DNA of 64,000 bases, taken from contig CP019797.1 of NCBI GenBank assembly GCA_002951995.1, forward strand, positions 1,720,501 through 1,784,500, given 5' to 3'. This document shows, piece after piece, positions 57,040 to 64,000 of the stretch (its first letter is position 1; each line of letters starts with the position of its first letter). This DNA is from Stenotrophomonas acidaminiphila (GTDB lineage Bacteria; Pseudomonadota; Gammaproteobacteria; Xanthomonadales; Xanthomonadaceae). The position numbers and the translations under genes were made by a program. The notes under the pieces are model-generated. The model saw only the letters and a list, made by a program, of their open reading frames with translations. It was not told the DNA's origin and made no database searches.

Positions 57040-58348
57040 GGCGGCGGCTCCGCGCCAGGTGGTTGTGCACGGTGCGGACGCTGATCCCCAGGGTGCGCGC
57101 GGTGGCGGTCTTGTCGCCGTCGTGGAACGCCAGCGTGCGCCTGAGCATCTCCTCCTCGACTACCTGCAGCGGCGTGCCGATGCGGAACCGCACGCTGTCG
57201 CCGTCGTCAGGCGCCCGTGCTGCCAGCGCCCGCGGGTTGATGTCGACCCACGGTCCACTGGCGCTCACGTGCGCGCGCTCGGTGGCGGCCATCAGTTCGC
57301 GCACGTTGCCCGGCCAGGGGTAGGACGAAAGCCGGGCGATGCCTGCCGGGTCCAGTCGCTTGGGCGGGCCGCCGTACTTGTCGTTCAACCTCGCCACGAA
57401 CCGGTGCGCCAGCAGGCGGACGTCGTTGCCGCGCGCGCGTAGTGGCGGCAGTTCGATCACGTACTGGCCAAGGCGGTAGAACAGGTCGTCGCGGAGCGCG
57501 CCGTCGGCCGGCAGGCGGTTGGTGGCCGCCACGATGCGCACGTCCACGGGGATTTCGCCGCTTCCGCCGACCCGGACCACACTGCCGGTCTCAAGCACGC
57601 GCAACAGGTAGACCTGCAGGGCCGCGGGCATCTCGCCGATCTCGTCCAGGAACAGGGTGCCGCCGTGGGCCTGCTCGAGGACGCCGGCATGGCGGCTGGC
57701 GGCCCCGGTGAACGCGCCGCGTTCGTGGCCGAACAACTGGCTGGCCATCAGCTCCGCTGGCATGGCACCGCAGTTCACGCACACCAGCTTGCCGGTGCGG
57801 CCACTGTGCGCGTGCACGGCCCGCGCCACCAGTTCCTTTCCAGTGCCGGTTTCGCCCAGGACCAGCACGTTCATGCCGGTCGGCGCCACTCGCAGGATGT
57901 CCTGCCTGACCCGGCGCATGGCCGGGCATTCACCTACCAGGCCCAGGTCGCTCGCCTGCTGCCCGTGCTCGGGAACCTGCAGGTCTTGCTGCACCTGGCG
58001 GAACAACTGCTCCAGGGTGTCCGCACCGACCGGCTTGCCGATGAACGCGGTCGCCGGGCTGGCCACCGCACGCCGGATCTGCTCGGCGTCACTGGTGCCC
58101 GATACGAACACGATCTGGCCATGGCGGTCGGCGGGGATGCGGTCCAGGACGTCCAGTCCGGTGCCGTCGGGAAGCGCCATGTCCAGGATGGTCAGGTCGG
58201 CGTCGTTGCTCGACAGCCAGAAGGTCGCCTCGGACACGCTGTGGAACTGATGGGTGACAAACCCCTGGCGCCGGGCGACGCGCGTCAGGAACACGGAGAA
58301 GTCGGGATCATCATCGACGATGGCCAGCGTGGGAGTAGTCACTCGCAT
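57032..58348 (-). CDS. sigma-54-dependent response regulator (NtrC family)
   Basis: A 438-residue activator with an N-terminal receiver (phosphoacceptor Asp56, LTILDMALPDG), a central AAA+ domain (Walker A GETGTGKE 165-172, sigma-54 loop GAFTGA 211-216, Walker B GGTLFLDEIGEM) and a C-terminal Fis-type helix-turn-helix (TATARTLGISVRTVHNHLARSRR). The intact GAFTGA loop shows it can contact sigma-54. Its stop overlaps the start of the DHp-like mini protein. It diverges from the receiver/HWE kinase pair across about 280 bp. Targets are not identified. Confidence 0.9.
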   Translation of the reverse strand: MRVTTPTLAIVDDDPDFSVFLTRVARRQGFVTHQFHSVSEATFWLSSNDADLTILDMALPDGTGLDVLDRIPADRHGQIVFVSGTSDAEQIRRAVASPATAFIGKPVGADTLEQLFRQVQQDLQVPEHGQQASDLGLVGECPAMRRVRQDILRVAPTGMNVLVLGETGTGKELVARAVHAHSGRTGKLVCVNCGAMPAELMASQLFGHERGAFTGAASRHAGVLEQAHGGTLFLDEIGEMPAALQVYLLRVLETGSVVRVGGSGEIPVDVRIVAATNRLPADGALRDDLFYRLGQYVIELPPLRARGNDVRLLAHRFVARLNDKYGGPPKRLDPAGIARLSSYPWPGNVRELMAATERAHVSASGPWVDINPRALAARAPDDGDSVRFRIGTPLQVVEEEMLRRTLAFHDGDKTATARTLGISVRTVHNHLARSRRHG

Positions 58349-58627
58349 GTCCTCGGTTGCAGACCGCAGACGCTAGGCCGCGTGGTGTTACCCCGCTGTC
58401 AGACGCGTGTGGCCGCATTTGATCGGCGCCATACATCGCCACCACATGAGCGGGCACCGCGCGTGTGCCTGTGCGGCATCCACCGCATGCCGACGAAACC
58501 GCAAGGCCCGCGGCGCCCGCCCGGGCGCGCCCGGCGTGCCGACCTTGATCCACCCATGACCTCTGCTCACGTGCGGCGAATGGCCGCGCGCCGATAGTGA
58601 GGTATCGCAGCTGCGGACGAGAGGCAC

Positions 58628-59005
58628 ATGACTTCGCCCTTTTCCGGCCGCCGGATCCTGGTGGTGGAGGATGAATACCTGCTCGCCGAGTGCCTGCGCG
58701 AAATGCTGCGGGGCGAGGGCGCCGAGGTGCTGGGGCCCGCCAGCTGCGTGGAGGATGCCAATGCGCTGCTGGACCGCCATCCCGCGCCGGACGCGGCGGT
58801 GCTCGACATCAACCTTGGTCGCCAGGACGTGTACCCGGTGGCCGACAGGTTGAGCGGGCAGGGCATTCCCTTCCTGTTCACCACCGGCTACGACCATGGC
58901 CTGATTCCGGCGCGGCATGCGCAGCGGCTGCAGTGCGTCAAGCCGTTCGGCGCGGACGACATCCGCGCCCTGCTGCTGGAACTGCTGGGCGGCGATGCGC
59001 GCTGA
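58628..59005 (+). CDS. stand-alone receiver paired with the HWE kinase
   Basis: A 125-residue single receiver domain. Acidic pocket VVEDE, phosphoacceptor Asp60 (AAVLDINLG), TTGYD and Lys105 (CVKPF) are all present. It ends inside the kinase gene (11-bp overlap), so the two are made together. Similar single-domain receivers beside HWE kinases act in general-stress or light signalling in Alphaproteobacteria. Confidence 0.85.
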   Translation: MTSPFSGRRILVVEDEYLLAECLREMLRGEGAEVLGPASCVEDANALLDRHPAPDAAVLDINLGRQDVYPVADRLSGQGIPFLFTTGYDHGLIPARHAQRLQCVKPFGADDIRALLLELLGGDAR

Positions 59006-60385
59006 GAGCGCCGACGCAGCGGGGGACGCGGGGCCCCGTATCACCGCCCCGACCCATCTGGCCGGATGGGTGTGGGACGTGGCCAGCGATGCGATCACCT
59101 GGTTCGATTCGGATTTCGACCTGGCAGGTTACCGGCCCGGGGGCTCGCCCCGGATATGCGCCGGCTCCTGTCGCGCGTGCACGAACACGACCGCGAACGC
59201 CTGCGGGCGGTGCTGGCACGGGCCGGCCAGAGGCGTGGGGAATCGACCTGCCAGTTCCGCTACTGGCTGCCTGACGGGCGCCAGCGGCAACTGCAGTTGA
59301 AAACGCTGTTCCGCCTGGGCGATGCGGAAGACCCGGGAAGGATCGCCGGCACCCTGCATGATGTCACCGGCCATCTCGACATCGAAAAGGCGCTGCACGA
59401 GAGCCTGGCGCGCTTCGCCCAGTTCGGCGACGCGGCGTCGGACGTGCTGTGGATCCGCAATGCGCAGACCCTGCGGCTCGAGTACCTGAGCCAGGCGTTC
59501 GACCGGCTCTATGGCTGTGACCGCGGGACGATGCTCGCCAATCCCACGCTGGACAACTGGATCCGCCTGATCGTGCGCGAGGACCGGCACCACGTGCGCG
59601 ACGCGCTGCAGCGTGTCAGGCGCGGCGAGCGCGTTGTGGTCGAGTACCGGATCCGGCACGCGGACGGCCGCATCCGCTGGATGCGCAACACCAAGTTCCC
59701 GCTGCTCGATTGCGAGGGCCGGGTCGTACGCATCGGTGGCATCGGCCACGACGCCACCGAGGAGAAGGAAGCCGCCGACCGCGCCGGCGTACTGCTCGCC
59801 GAACTGCAGCATCGCACCCGCAACCTGATGGCGGTCGTGCGCGCGGTGGCCGAGCGTACGCTCGACGAATGCCGGACCCTGGCCGAGTTCCGCGACAGCT
59901 ACCGCGGCCGCATCACCGCGATCGCGCGCGTCCACACCCTGCTCTCCAGCCTGGATGGCGGGCACAGGGTCAGCTTCGACCGGCTGCTGCGCGAGGAACT
60001 GCAGGCGCATGGCGCCGATCGCGCGCAGGTTCAGCTGGACGGCCCGGCCGGCGTGGGCCTGGAATCGGCGACGCTGCAGACCCTGGCCCTGGCGCTGCAC
60101 GAACTGATGACCAATGCCACCAAATATGGGGCGCTTTCCGCGGGCAGCGGGCGACTGGCGGTGCGCTGGCGCCGGCAGCATCGCGACGATGGCGTACCGG
60201 TGCTGCAGGTGGAATGGAGCGAGCAGTGCGGCGACGTGCGGCGGCCGCCGGCCGGGCGCAGCGGCGGCTACGGCCGCGAACTGATCGAGCGTGCGCTGCC
60301 GTATCAGCTCAAGGCACGCACGTCGTATGCGTTGACCACGCACGGCGTGGAGTGCGTCATCGAAGTGCCGCTTCGCGCATCCTGA
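58995..60385 (+). CDS. PAS-containing HWE/HisKA_2-type histidine kinase, frameshift near 59140
   Basis: Read through one frameshift this is about 463 residues. The start ATG 58995 (MRAESADAAGDAG) leads to a short PAS-like segment (THLAGWVWDVASDAITWFDSDF), broken at the GGGGG near 59139-59143, where adding one G rejoins PGG to LAPDMRRLLSRVHEHD. Another PAS domain follows (SLARFAQFGDAASDVLWIRN...), then the kinase: H-box ELQHRTRNLMAVV, N-box NATKYGALS and HWE-type VEWSEQCGD. It starts 11 bp inside the receiver gene. The ligand is unknown. Confidence 0.82.
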
Positions 60386-60689
60386 GCCCGGGGGCGGTCG
60401 GCGCAGCGGAGTGCCTTGCCGACGTGGATTCGCTCCACCAAGGCGGATGCATTGCCTACGGACGATGCGCCAGGCAGATGCGGGTGCGAGGCCAGCGTGC
60501 CACCGGCGGTCCTGGCCGCCATGAATCACATTGGCGGGCACGGAAACATCTGCAGCCGGCGTGCATCTTGTTCGCGCATGCCCGCCGTGCGGATGCGGAG
60601 AAATCCCTTGAAACACCGCATCCACGGCGATTCCCGGGTTGGCATGGTGTGTGCTGACAGTCCTGCTACCCGCACACGGAGTCCAGGAC
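60386..60689. other. intergenic region between the kinase and the hemerythrin gene
   Basis: About 300 bp with no supportable gene. It should hold the hemerythrin promoter; no clear -35/-10 pair or sigma-54 -24/-12 element was identified by eye. Confidence 0.4.
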
Positions 60690-61337
60690 ATGAAGGCAAA
60701 AACCACCCAGGCCGTCGCGAAGAAGCCCGCCAGCAAGCGTGTCGCCAAGGCCACCGGCAGAACCGCTGCCCAGGCCGCGACAGCCGGTGGCGGCAGGTCA
60801 TCTGGAAAGGCCTCGTCCAGCGTCCAGGATGCGGTTGCGCTGCTCAAGGCGGATCACCGCGCGGTGGAGCAGATGTTCGTGCGGTACGCGAGCAGCGATG
60901 ACGCCGACGACAAGTCCGAACTGGTTCGCGCCATCGGCAACGCGCTGGTCATCCACGCCCGGCTGGAAGAGGAAATTTTCTATCCGGCATGCCGCCAGGG
61001 CGGTATCGAGGACGCGCTCATGGATGAGGCGCAGGTCGAACATGACACGCTCGCCCTGTTCATCCGCGAGCTGGTGGAAGAACGCCCCGATGCGCCGTTC
61101 CACGACGCGAAAGTCAAGGTACTCGGTGAGTACGTGAATCTGCATGTCCGCGAGGAGGAGAAGCCGAGCAGCGGGATCTTCGCGAAGGCCGTGGCATCCG
61201 GCCTGGACATGGCAGTGCTGGGAGAACGCCTGGCGGCCCGCAAGCAGGAACTCGAACTGCAGGCCGACACTGACGGCGTGATTCTCCCGTCCCCCGCACG
61301 CTCGGCACCCAGTGTTATTCCGATCATGGAGATATGA
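60690..61337 (+). CDS. hemerythrin HHE domain protein
   Basis: A 215-residue protein: a basic Ala/Lys-rich leader (1-50), then a hemerythrin four-helix bundle with iron ligands in LLKADHRAVEQMF, NALVIHARLEEEIFYP, QVEHDTLALFI and VNLHVREEEKP. Such domains bind a di-iron centre sensing or storing O2/NO and are common in stress regulons. ATG at 60690 (MKAKTTQAVAKKP) is used; upstream ATG 60639 would add an unrelated segment. The repeat protein gene overlaps its stop (ATGA). Confidence 0.85.
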   Translation: MKAKTTQAVAKKPASKRVAKATGRTAAQAATAGGGRSSGKASSSVQDAVALLKADHRAVEQMFVRYASSDDADDKSELVRAIGNALVIHARLEEEIFYPACRQGGIEDALMDEAQVEHDTLALFIRELVEERPDAPFHDAKVKVLGEYVNLHVREEEKPSSGIFAKAVASGLDMAVLGERLAARKQELELQADTDGVILPSPARSAPSVIPIMEI

Positions 61338-62058
61338 ACATGGCACGATACAACCAGGAACGCGACGAGCAGGGACGCTTCGTGAGCGATGACGACCGCC
61401 GCTACTCCAGCCAGGGGCGCCAGGACGATGAACGTGGCTACGGCCGTTCCCGCGATGACGACGACCGCGGTTCGCGTGGCCGCGACGACGACCGCGGCGG
61501 CCGCTACAGCCGCTCGCGCTACGACGACGACCGCGGCAGCGCCAGCCGCGCGCGGGACGACGATGACCGCGGCGGCGCACGGGGCGGCCACGGCGGCTGG
61601 TTCGGTGACCCGGAAGGCCATTCGCGCGCCTCCGAGCGCGGCTGGGAAGGCCGTCGCAACGACGATGACGAGCGGGGCGGCCGCTACAGCCGTTCGCGCT
61701 ACGACGACGATCGTGGCGGCTCCAGCCGCTCGCGCTACGACGACGACCGGGGCGGTTCCTCGCGTGGTGGACATGGCGGCTGGTTCGGTGATCCGGAGGG
61801 TCATGCGCGCGCCGCCGAACGTGGCTGGGAGAACCGCCGCGACGATGATGACGACCGCGGCCGCTACAGCCGCTCGCGCTACGACGACGACCGCGGTGGC
61901 TCCAGCCGTTCCCGCTACGACGATGACCGGGGCGGCGGCGGACGCGGGGGTGGTTCGGCGACCCGGAAGGCCACGCCCGGGCGGCAGAGCGCGGTTGGGA
62001 AACCCGTCGGGATGACGACGACGACCGTGGCCGCCGCGGCGGTTCGCGCGGCCGCTGA
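61334..62058 (+). CDS. charged repeat protein (GWFGDPEGH repeats), frame broken near 61950
   Basis: Read through one frameshift this is about 241 residues. A short start (MARYNQERDEQGRFVSDDD) leads to an Arg/Asp/Gly/Ser-rich body of RSRYDDDRGG-type units interrupted by three copies of a conserved block GWFGDPEGHxRAxERGWExRR. The assembly loses the frame in the G5 run near 61948-61952; adding one G restores the third block and gives the ending RGRRGGSRGR at 62058. The blocks resemble small stress-protein motifs, the rest looks disordered. The start overlaps the hemerythrin stop (ATGA). Confidence 0.75.
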
Positions 62059-62405
62059 GCAGCGCGGTATGAGTGCGGCATGCAGGGCCCGTTCGCGGGC
62101 CCTGCATCCATCCACGCGTCATCCGCGCGCGCCACGACGGCGCGCCCGCCGGCGGGCGCAGCCTGCGACGCAATCCGGTGGACGGTGCGGCGCTGCTGCG
62201 GCAAGTGCAACAGCGGGTCCTGATCGCAGGATGGGCGGGTGTGCCGTCCGGCAGGCCCGCATCCCGTCGTGCTGGCGGCGTACATGATGGTGGCGTGACG
62301 CGCCGGATCGATTGGAAAATTCAATGGTGCGCGAGGGCGTCGCCGGGCTGATCATCGCCATCCAGACGGTGCAGAATGCATCACCTTCCACCGGATGCTG
62401 CCGAT
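62059..62405. other. intergenic region after the repeat protein
   Basis: About 350 bp holding the strong hairpin at 62081-62106. The remainder is GC-rich with no gene, RNA or repeat that could be supported, and should include the alcohol dehydrogenase promoter. Confidence 0.45.
62081..62106 (+). terminator. hairpin terminator of the hemerythrin/repeat-protein operon
   Basis: TGCAGGGCCCG TTCG CGGGCCCTGCA: an 11-bp perfect stem closed by a stable TTCG tetraloop, 23 bp beyond the inferred stop at 62058. There is no T run. Confidence 0.6.
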
Positions 62406-63461
62406 ATGAACCAGACCGTCAAAGCCTATGGCGCCCACGCCGGCGACCGCCCCCTGGAGCCGCTGGACATCACCCGCCGCGCGCCTGGCGCGCACGACGT
62501 GCAGATCGAGATCGCCTATTGCGGCATCTGCCACTCCGACCTGCACCAGGTGCGCGCCGAGTGGCAGGGCACCCACTTCCCCTGCGTGCCCGGGCATGAA
62601 ATCGTCGGCCGCGTCTCGGCGGTCGGCGCCGAGGTGACCGGCTTCGCGCCGGGCGATCTGGTCGGCGTGGGCTGCATCGTCGACAGCTGCCGCCACTGTG
62701 ACGACTGCGCCGAAGGGCTGGAAAACTACTGCCACGGCATGGTTGGCACCTACAACGGCAAGACCGCCGACGCCCCGGGCTGGACGCTGGGCGGTTACTC
62801 GCAGCGCATCGTGGTCCACCAGCGCTACGTGCTGCGCATCCGCCACCCCGAGGCACAGCTGGCCGCGGTGGCGCCGCTGCTGTGCGCCGGCATCACCACC
62901 TGGTCGCCGCTGCGCCACTGGCACGCCGGCCCCGGGCGCAAGGTCGGCGTGGTCGGCATCGGCGGCCTGGGCCACATGGGCATCAAGCTGGCCCACGCGC
63001 TGGGCGCGCGGGTGGTCGCCTTCACCACGTCCGAATCCAAGCGCGAGGCGGCGCTGGCGCTGGGCGCCGACGAAGTAGTGGTCTCGCGCGACCGCGCGGC
63101 AATGGCGGCCCATGCCGGCAGCTTCGACCTGATCGTCAACACCGTGGCCGCACCGCACGACCTCGACGCCTTCCTGGCGCTGCTGCGTCGCGACGGCGCC
63201 ATGGTGCTGGTCGGTGCGCCGGCCACGCCGCACCCGTCGCCGAACGTGTTCAACCTGATCACCCAGCGCCGCACCCTGGCCGGCTCGATGATCGGCGGCA
63301 TTCCCGAGACCCAGGAAATGCTCGATTTCTGCGCCGAGCACGGCATCGTCGCCGACATCGAGCTGATCGCCGCCGGGCAGATCAACGACGCCTACGAGCG
63401 CATGCTGGCCGGCGACGTGAAGTACCGCTTCGTCATCGACAACGCCACCCTGGCCGACTGA
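62406..63461 (+). CDS. zinc-dependent NAD(P) alcohol dehydrogenase
   Basis: A 351-residue medium-chain dehydrogenase. The catalytic zinc ligands are Cys42 (CGICHSD), His64-Glu65 (GHE) and Cys153 region; the structural zinc is held by Cys95, Cys98, Cys101 and Cys109 (CRHCDDC...C). The Rossmann GIGGLGHMG motif follows. It is close to YahK/cinnamyl alcohol dehydrogenase-like aldehyde reductases, which prefer NADPH. The in vivo substrate is unknown. Confidence 0.9.
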   Translation: MNQTVKAYGAHAGDRPLEPLDITRRAPGAHDVQIEIAYCGICHSDLHQVRAEWQGTHFPCVPGHEIVGRVSAVGAEVTGFAPGDLVGVGCIVDSCRHCDDCAEGLENYCHGMVGTYNGKTADAPGWTLGGYSQRIVVHQRYVLRIRHPEAQLAAVAPLLCAGITTWSPLRHWHAGPGRKVGVVGIGGLGHMGIKLAHALGARVVAFTTSESKREAALALGADEVVVSRDRAAMAAHAGSFDLIVNTVAAPHDLDAFLALLRRDGAMVLVGAPATPHPSPNVFNLITQRRTLAGSMIGGIPETQEMLDFCAEHGIVADIELIAAGQINDAYERMLAGDVKYRFVIDNATLAD

Positions 63462-63472
63462 AGCCGGGGAGC

Positions 63473-63509
63473 CCGGGGTGCCGGGGCGCAGCGCGCCGGC
63501 ACCCCGGGC
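63473..63509. terminator. bidirectional hairpin between the dehydrogenase and the MFS remnant
   Basis: CCCGGGGTGCCGG / CCGGCACCCCGGG, a 13-bp perfect stem 12 bp past the dehydrogenase stop and 21 bp past the stop of the leftward MFS remnant. No T run. Confidence 0.5.
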
Positions 63510-63530
63510 GGGCGTTGCCCGCCCTGCGCC

Positions 63531-63779
63531 TCAGCGGGTGCGCTTGCCGGGCGGAATGGTCAGCAGGATCGAGGCGATGGCGCCGATCACCATCAACCGG
63601 TTGAACCCCATTGCCACGATTGCTGCCTCGCGCATGGCCAGCTCGTCCTGGATCCGCGGGGCGATGTTGAGCGTGGTCTGCGCGGACAACCAGAACGTGA
63701 CCACGCCCAGGATCATGCCGTACAGCAGGCGGTCGGTGCCGTGGAATGCGGTACCCGCGGTGCGCGTGGTGGCGTTCAT
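63531..63779 (-). pseudogene. MFS transporter remnant with two membrane segments
   Basis: An 82-residue frame: an N-terminal segment DRLLYGMILGVVTFWLSAQTTLNIAPRIQ typical of the first helix of MFS drug exporters is joined directly to a last-helix-like end (GFNRLMVIGAIASILLTIPPGK). The middle about 300 residues of a normal transporter are absent, so this looks like an internal-deletion remnant, though a genuine two-helix protein cannot be excluded. Its start overlaps the stop of the M20 gene (ATGA). Confidence 0.5.
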
Positions 63780-64000
63780 GCGTTCCCGTCCCGGGGGCCT
63801 TCGGGCGGCGCGCACAACCAGGCCGCGGCCGCGCTGAGCATCGCCTGCAGCCCGGTCTTCAGCGTCGGCTCGAGCACCGGTGCGAAACGCGGCGAGTGGT
63901 TGCTCGGCAGCGTATTGAGGGTGCCTTCGGCCCGGGCCTTGGCGTACGCCCGCGGATCGGTGCCGCCGACGAACCAGAACACGTAGGGCACGCCCCAGGT
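63776..64000 (-). CDS. M20 family amidohydrolase, C-terminal end (runs off the window)
   Basis: The last about 74 codons of a leftward gene whose 5' part lies beyond the window. VPYVFWFVGGTDPRAYAKA ... TLPSNHSPRFAPVLEPTLKTGLQAM is the conserved C-terminal segment of M20 aminoacylase/hippurate-hydrolase-type enzymes, with the metal-binding His in NHSPRF. It hydrolyses an N-acyl amino acid or peptide. The MFS remnant starts at its stop (ATGA). Confidence 0.85.
   Translation of the reverse strand, partial: TWGVPYVFWFVGGTDPRAYAKARAEGTLNTLPSNHSPRFAPVLEPTLKTGLQAMLSAAAAWLCAPPEGPRDGNA

Overview
The window is high-GC (roughly 68-70% by eye), densely coded gammaproteobacterial chromosome. The gene content fits the Lysobacteraceae (Xanthomonadaceae), for example Stenotrophomonas or Pseudoxanthomonas: DUF6116, DUF5329, DUF3247 and DUF1249 proteins, a two-subunit PhaE/PhaC synthase beside pssA, a class I fumarase, a divergent ppsA/ppsR pair and many GTG or TTG starts. 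No rRNA, CRISPR, transposase or prophage module is visible. The genus is an inference.

Layout. 0-14.5 kb is housekeeping: a POT peptide transporter, rhomboid protease, cyclopropane fatty acid synthase, peptidyl-dipeptidase Dcp, glutathione peroxidase, a membrane-anchored tandem AAA+ ATPase, ferredoxin-NADP reductase, an ABC exporter, a BON protein and a TRIC-type channel. 14.5-16.9 kb is a small AT-rich island carrying an RHS-type N-terminal protein, bounded by a complete TRIC gene and a second, 3'-truncated and clearly diverged copy of its first 300 bp. 17-40 kb is again core: fumarase, GST, a fatty acid hydroxylase, arsC-pldA, a cold-shock protein, glycine-zipper lipoproteins, tcdA, tatD, ppsA/ppsR, a nudix hydrolase, pssA-phaE-phaC, tex and a duplicated tRNA-Ala/tRNA-Glu unit.

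40-62 kb is an accessory stress region: topoisomerase IB, a zinc-ribbon protein, an SDR, an isochorismatase-like hydrolase, a Ku / GIY-YIG-like protein / LigD end-joining cassette, an OsmY-like BON protein, a ferritin-like protein, a CorA-type transporter, a large-subunit catalase, a hemerythrin and a charged repeat protein. In its middle lie two regulatory units transcribed away from each other: an NtrC-type regulator overlapping a 59-residue DHp-like protein, and a receiver overlapping an HWE histidine kinase. The combination suggests protection and repair under oxidative or desiccation stress. The window ends with a zinc alcohol dehydrogenase, an MFS remnant and the end of an M20 hydrolase.

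At least nine genes are broken by apparent single-base frameshifts. Eight look like one missing base, mostly inside or beside short G/C runs, while sequence on both sides still encodes conserved protein. This pattern points to uncorrected sequencing or assembly indels rather than true pseudogenes. Broken genes are listed at their inferred full extent.
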